Shown: piece after piece, positions 6,524 to 8,098 of the stretch
Layout of the letters: each line of letters begins with the position of its first letter
Numbering within the stretch: position 1 is the first letter of the stretch
Assembly (NCBI GenBank): GCA_013043295.1
Contig: JABDOO010000067.1
Location: forward strand, 1-8,098
Reading direction: 5' to 3'
DNA from: Candidatus Nitrosopumilus sp.
GTDB taxonomy: Archaea; Thermoproteota; Nitrososphaeria; Nitrososphaerales; Nitrosopumilaceae
DNA length: 8,098 bases
Program-made: the position numbers and the translations under genes
Notes under the pieces: model-generated
The model's database searches: none
What the model was told of the DNA's origin: nothing
The model's input: the letters and a program-made list of their open reading frames with translations, nothing else

Positions 6524-6838
6524 TTAAGGATTAACCATTTCTAATTTATCCTCAATTCTGTCATAGTATCCATTAATTTCCATTGCAGGCACATTAAAGG
6601 TTGCAGATATAGTATCTCCAACTGAAGCACCACAATTAGGAACTACGACGGAGCGTCCTACATCGGACTCTCCAACACAGCCATAATCAGTTACAGCTAT
6701 AACCGTGACATCTTCAGTAACAGAGGTTGGAAGAATATTCCAAGGAGTTATGGTAAATACCAGTGTTACTGATATTGCAGCAGCTAAAATAGCTATAAAC
6801 TTTAGCTGTGGAGTTTTTTGAGTTTTTGTTTGTTGCAT
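6524..6838 (-). CDS. Small membrane-anchored protein with extracytoplasmic domain, function unknown
   Basis: A 104-residue protein not recognised as a known family. Residues 1-13 are polar and basic (Lys5, Lys8, Lys13), followed by a hydrophobic segment at about 14-31 (FIAILAAAISVTLVFTIT). A basic N-terminus before one helix predicts an N-in anchor or signal, with the remaining 70 residues outside the cell. The outer part is rich in strand-forming stretches (DVTVIAVTDYG, GRSVVVPNCG, GDTISATFNV) and has exactly two cysteines, Cys54 and Cys69, which could form a disulfide. The acidic C-terminal part ends EDKLEMVNP. A box A-like GTTATATT sits about 33 bp upstream of the ATG, giving a very short leader. 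It faces cysS tail to tail. Confidence 0.75.
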   Translation of the reverse strand: MQQTKTQKTPQLKFIAILAAAISVTLVFTITPWNILPTSVTEDVTVIAVTDYGCVGESDVGRSVVVPNCGASVGDTISATFNVPAMEINGYYDRIEDKLEMVNP

Positions 6839-6862
6839 TTGTTCTCACTCTTATTTACATTT

Positions 6863-6880
6863 TCTAGAATATAACCTAGA
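6863..6880 (-). promoter_or_regulatory. Box A flanked by an inverted repeat, upstream of the membrane protein gene
   Basis: On the minus strand GTTATATT (6875-6868) resembles box A and would start transcription near 6845, about 7 nt ahead of the ATG. It is enclosed by the inverted repeat TCTAG (6863-6867) and CTAGA (6876-6880). A dyad overlapping the TATA element is a typical place for a repressor to block TBP. No regulator is identified and the arms are only 5 bp. Confidence 0.4.
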
Positions 6881-7023
6881 GGTAATTTTTAGAATAGTGC
6901 TAACTTTTAGTCAGCCAAAATTTTTTACAATTAGTATACTCAAATCTACCTTCTGGAATGTTATGAATTGCAAATTACAAATAATATAAAAGCAGTAGTG
7001 AGATCTAATTATTTTTCATAGGT
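6881..7023. other. AT-rich intergenic region with one hairpin
   Basis: No reading frame of useful length was found here on either strand. One stem is visible: on the minus strand GCTGAC (6915-6910) pairs with GTTAGC (6904-6899) over a 5-nt loop using one G-U pair. The plus-strand version has an A-C mismatch but is followed by a T6 run at 6922-6927. A second box A-like TTTTATATT on the minus strand (6991-6983) could drive a longer leader or a short RNA. Confidence 0.3.
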
Positions 7024-7452
7024 TCAAACATCTTTCATTCTTTTAGAATAATCATAATTGAAAATTTTGTAGGGGGTAATCTCAATGGCCACCTCAGTTT
7101 TTTTATTATTTTTTAAAAATTTAGATAAAGTTGATGTCTTATCTCCAAGGTATTTTTTCATCAGTATGCCAAGTATTTTTTCGCCATCCTCTGGAATTAT
7201 TTTTGCAATACCATTGCCACGAGCCCCTTTGTATGGTGGTTTATCAGTCGCAATTTCAAATCCACAGTTAGGATTATTTCTCAAGTAAGAAACTATTTTG
7301 GCAGAAGACTGTGTTGCACAATAAATTTTGCCATCAATTTGTTCGTACCAAAGTGAAATTATGTTAGGTGCTCCATCTGGCGTAATGAAGGCAATTCGGA
7401 TAGGGATTTTACGATCTGTGATATAGTATTCAAAATCGACCATTTTTTGCAT
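7024..7452 (-). CDS. Pyridoxamine 5'-phosphate oxidase-like flavin (FMN/F420) split-barrel protein
   Basis: A 142-residue single-domain protein of the flavin-binding split-barrel class. The pattern is an N-terminal strand pair (IRIAFITPDGAPNIISLWYEQIDGKIY in outline, 18-44), then a helix with ATQSSAKIVSYLRNNP (46-61), then GFEIATD and KPPYKGARGNGIAKII (71-86), matching the strand-turn-strand that carries the cofactor phosphate in this family. The C-terminal strand is EVAIEITPYKIFNYDYS (120-136). It is probably a dimeric cytoplasmic oxidoreductase or flavin-binding protein. The substrate is unknown and FMN versus F420 cannot be decided. The ATG (7452) overlaps the TAA of an upstream microprotein as TAATG. 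A GAGG on the minus strand (7466-7463) lies 10 nt before it, so this start is favoured over Met4. Confidence 0.85.
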   Translation of the reverse strand: MQKMVDFEYYITDRKIPIRIAFITPDGAPNIISLWYEQIDGKIYCATQSSAKIVSYLRNNPNCGFEIATDKPPYKGARGNGIAKIIPEDGEKILGILMKKYLGDKTSTLSKFLKNNKKTEVAIEITPYKIFNYDYSKRMKDV

Positions 7453-7559
7453 TATCTTTTTTCCTCTAGTTTTTCAAGGAGTGATCTAGTATAACAATGA
7501 TCACATGACCAATCACAAAAATTGATTTTGCATATTGAGCACCTAGTACTAATTTCCAT
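7452..7559 (-). CDS. Cysteine-rich 35-residue microprotein, probable metal binder
   Basis: A small open frame of 35 codons plus TAA. The product starts MEISTRCSICKINFC and holds five cysteines (7, 10, 15, 19, 22) and His21 in its first 22 residues. The spacing is C-x2-C-x4-C-x3-C-x2-C, followed by a charged helix-like tail (SLLEKLEEKR). The pattern suits zinc or an iron-sulfur cluster. The CDWSCDHCY segment has the C-x3-C-x2-C-Y spacing of radical SAM cluster sites, but 35 residues cannot form that enzyme. Three things argue that it is real: cysteine density, overlap of its stop with the next start (TAATG), and a minus-strand TTTAAATA box A centred 25.5 bp before its ATG, ideal for a leaderless mRNA. 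The family is not recognised. It may act with, or regulate translation of, the flavin protein. Confidence 0.65.
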   Translation of the reverse strand: MEISTRCSICKINFCDWSCDHCYTRSLLEKLEEKR

Positions 7560-7580
7560 AGACTTTTACTCATATTATTT

Positions 7581-7588
7581 TATTTAAA
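7581..7588 (-). promoter_or_regulatory. Box A for the microprotein-flavin protein pair
   Basis: TTTAAATA on the minus strand (7588 to 7581) is centred 25.5 bp upstream of the microprotein ATG at 7559. This predicts a leaderless transcript with the same geometry as ahcY and nadE. Confidence 0.5.
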
Positions 7589-7646
7589 TGAAATCAGGAA
7601 TGCACAATAGTGCTAAATTGGCACTAGTAATATTTTTTATCACTAG

Positions 7647-7653
7647 TTATATA
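7647..7653 (+). promoter_or_regulatory. Box A of the plus-strand small gene pair
   Basis: TTATATA is centred at 7650, 25 bp before the ATG at 7675. The spacing predicts leaderless initiation there and argues that the longer in-frame start at 7588 is not used. Confidence 0.5.
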
Positions 7654-7674
7654 GGATTACAGGAAATTAGTCAT

Positions 7675-7860
7675 ATGGCAGAAGAACAAGAATGGGCTAA
7701 CCTACTTGGTGAAATCTTTGAGAAACTAACACAAAAGCATGCCTCAATCACTTATGATTTTGAAAATCTCGAGATGAAAGGTCAAGTAGAAAAAGAAAGT
7801 AAAATAGTCCCAACAGGATCAGTTTCCTTAACAGGCAAGCTGACTATTACAGCACAGTGA
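7675..7860 (+). CDS. Small protein of unknown function, 61 residues
   Basis: Not recognised as a known family. The product begins MAEEQEWANLLGEIFEKL, an acidic amphipathic helix, followed by strand-like segments (ASITYDFENLEMKG, TGSVSLTGKLTITAQ), suggesting a compact helix plus beta-sheet fold, without cysteines. The frame is open back to an ATG at 7588, immediately after an in-frame TAA, giving a 90-residue alternative. That version adds a hydrophobic stretch (LALVIFFITSYIGL) that could be a signal or membrane anchor. The shorter start is preferred because TTATATA lies exactly 25 bp upstream, while no good box A precedes 7588 and that ATG overlaps the box A of the divergent microprotein gene. 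The stop codon overlaps the ribosome-binding site of the next gene, so the two are probably one operon. Confidence 0.65.
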   Translation: MAEEQEWANLLGEIFEKLTQKHASITYDFENLEMKGQVEKESKIVPTGSVSLTGKLTITAQ

Positions 7861-7863
7861 GGT
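7859..7863 (+). promoter_or_regulatory. Shine-Dalgarno sequence overlapping the upstream stop codon
   Basis: GAGGT shares its first two bases with the TGA stop of the preceding gene. It can pair with the CCUC-containing end of archaeal 16S rRNA. It lies 8 nt before the ATG at 7872 but only 2 nt before the ATG at 7866, so 7872 is the likelier start. The arrangement suits translational coupling in an operon-internal gene. Confidence 0.6.
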
Positions 7864-7871
7864 AGATGAAA

Positions 7872-8098
7872 ATGAGTAAGTTTGAACTACCCACAAATTT
7901 TTTATCTTTTTTTAAAAAAGGTAATCTAAAAGTTACATGTGATGAATTGCCATTGATGAATTTCTCAATTGACGGTAATGATAGAATAATAGATGTTAGT
8001 GAATTTCCAGTAAAGATTTCAAATAAATTTGGATGGTTTAAGCAGTTATCAGAGGCAAAAGAATTAGCAAGCAGTTTAAAAGAACAAAATATTACACT
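7872..8098 (+). CDS. Unrecognised protein, partial, runs off the right edge
   Basis: An open frame with no stop to the end of the window, giving 75 complete codons from the ATG at 7872 (77 from the in-frame ATG at 7866). The product starts MSKFELPTNFLSFFKKGN. It then has strand-like segments around LKVTCDELPLMNFSID and DRIIDVSEFPVKIS, and a helical stretch FKQLSEAKELASSLKEQN. No signal peptide, membrane segment or catalytic motif is visible in this part, and I do not recognise the family. It follows the 61-residue protein gene by a few bases and shares its transcript, so the two may act together. The Shine-Dalgarno spacing decides the start. The C-terminal portion is missing, so a function cannot be assigned. 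Confidence 0.7.
   Translation, partial: MSKFELPTNFLSFFKKGNLKVTCDELPLMNFSIDGNDRIIDVSEFPVKISNKFGWFKQLSEAKELASSLKEQNIT

Noticed and set aside
7085..7288. Plus-strand open frame inside the flavin protein gene
   Set aside because: It is antisense to the conserved core of the split-barrel protein and has no promoter or ribosome-binding site.
7481..7504. Inverted repeat GTGATC-N12-GATCAC around a TATA-like TATAAC
   Set aside because: It looks like an operator for the flavin protein gene, but it lies inside the microprotein coding frame, where it is explained by codons. It is kept only as a possibility if the microprotein proves not to be real.
7500..7520. Radical SAM enzyme suggested by CDWSCDHCY
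   Set aside because: The C-x3-C-x2-C-Y spacing matches, but the frame ends 13 residues later, leaving no barrel or SAM-binding motifs.
7468..7573. Alternative minus-strand 35-codon frame from the ATG at 7573
   Set aside because: It overlaps the cysteine-rich frame out of phase, has no box A at the right distance and does not abut the next gene.

Overview
This window looks like the chromosome of an ammonia-oxidising archaeon of the Nitrosopumilus/Nitrosarchaeum type (Nitrososphaerota). This is inferred from the AT-rich composition, archaeal-style MetRS, SAH hydrolase and stand-alone ammonia-dependent NAD synthetase. Archaeal box A promoters also sit about 25 bp upstream of several start codons, as expected for leaderless mRNAs. 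No rRNA, tRNA, CRISPR array, transposon or phage gene was seen. Most of the window is housekeeping metabolism; the less ordinary material lies between genes and at the right-hand end.

Left block, minus strand, 3742 down to 53: ahcY (S-adenosylhomocysteine hydrolase) starts from a TTG, followed by metG (methionyl-tRNA synthetase) after 37 nt, and a serine alpha/beta-hydrolase of unknown substrate after 2 nt. No promoter is visible in the internal gaps, so they probably form one operon read from a box A at 3765-3770. The same TATA-like element, read the other way, appears to serve a plus-strand gene for a small Rieske [2Fe-2S] ferredoxin (3806-4120). The start region of that gene is duplicated in tandem.

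Middle block, plus strand: a 212-nt gap (4121-4332) holds a T-rich terminator and a locally GC-rich, hairpin-forming stretch that may be an untranslated RNA. It is followed by nadE and cysS, 1 nt apart. NadE makes the NAD that SAH hydrolase carries, and MetRS, CysRS and SAH hydrolase all touch sulfur amino acids. Beyond that themed proximity no joint function is proven.

Right block: cysS converges with a minus-strand gene for a small membrane-anchored protein (6524-6838), leaving only 6 nt. Upstream, also on the minus strand, lies an FMN-binding split-barrel (pyridoxamine-phosphate-oxidase-like) gene (7024-7452). Its start codon overlaps the stop codon of a previously hidden 35-residue cysteine-rich microprotein (7452-7559), which carries a C-x3-C-x2-C-Y motif and has a well-placed leaderless promoter. 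Diverging from it on the plus strand is a pair of unrecognised genes: a 61-residue protein (7675-7860; a 90-residue version from 7588 is possible) and a gene that runs off the right edge, started by a Shine-Dalgarno sequence embedded in the preceding stop codon.
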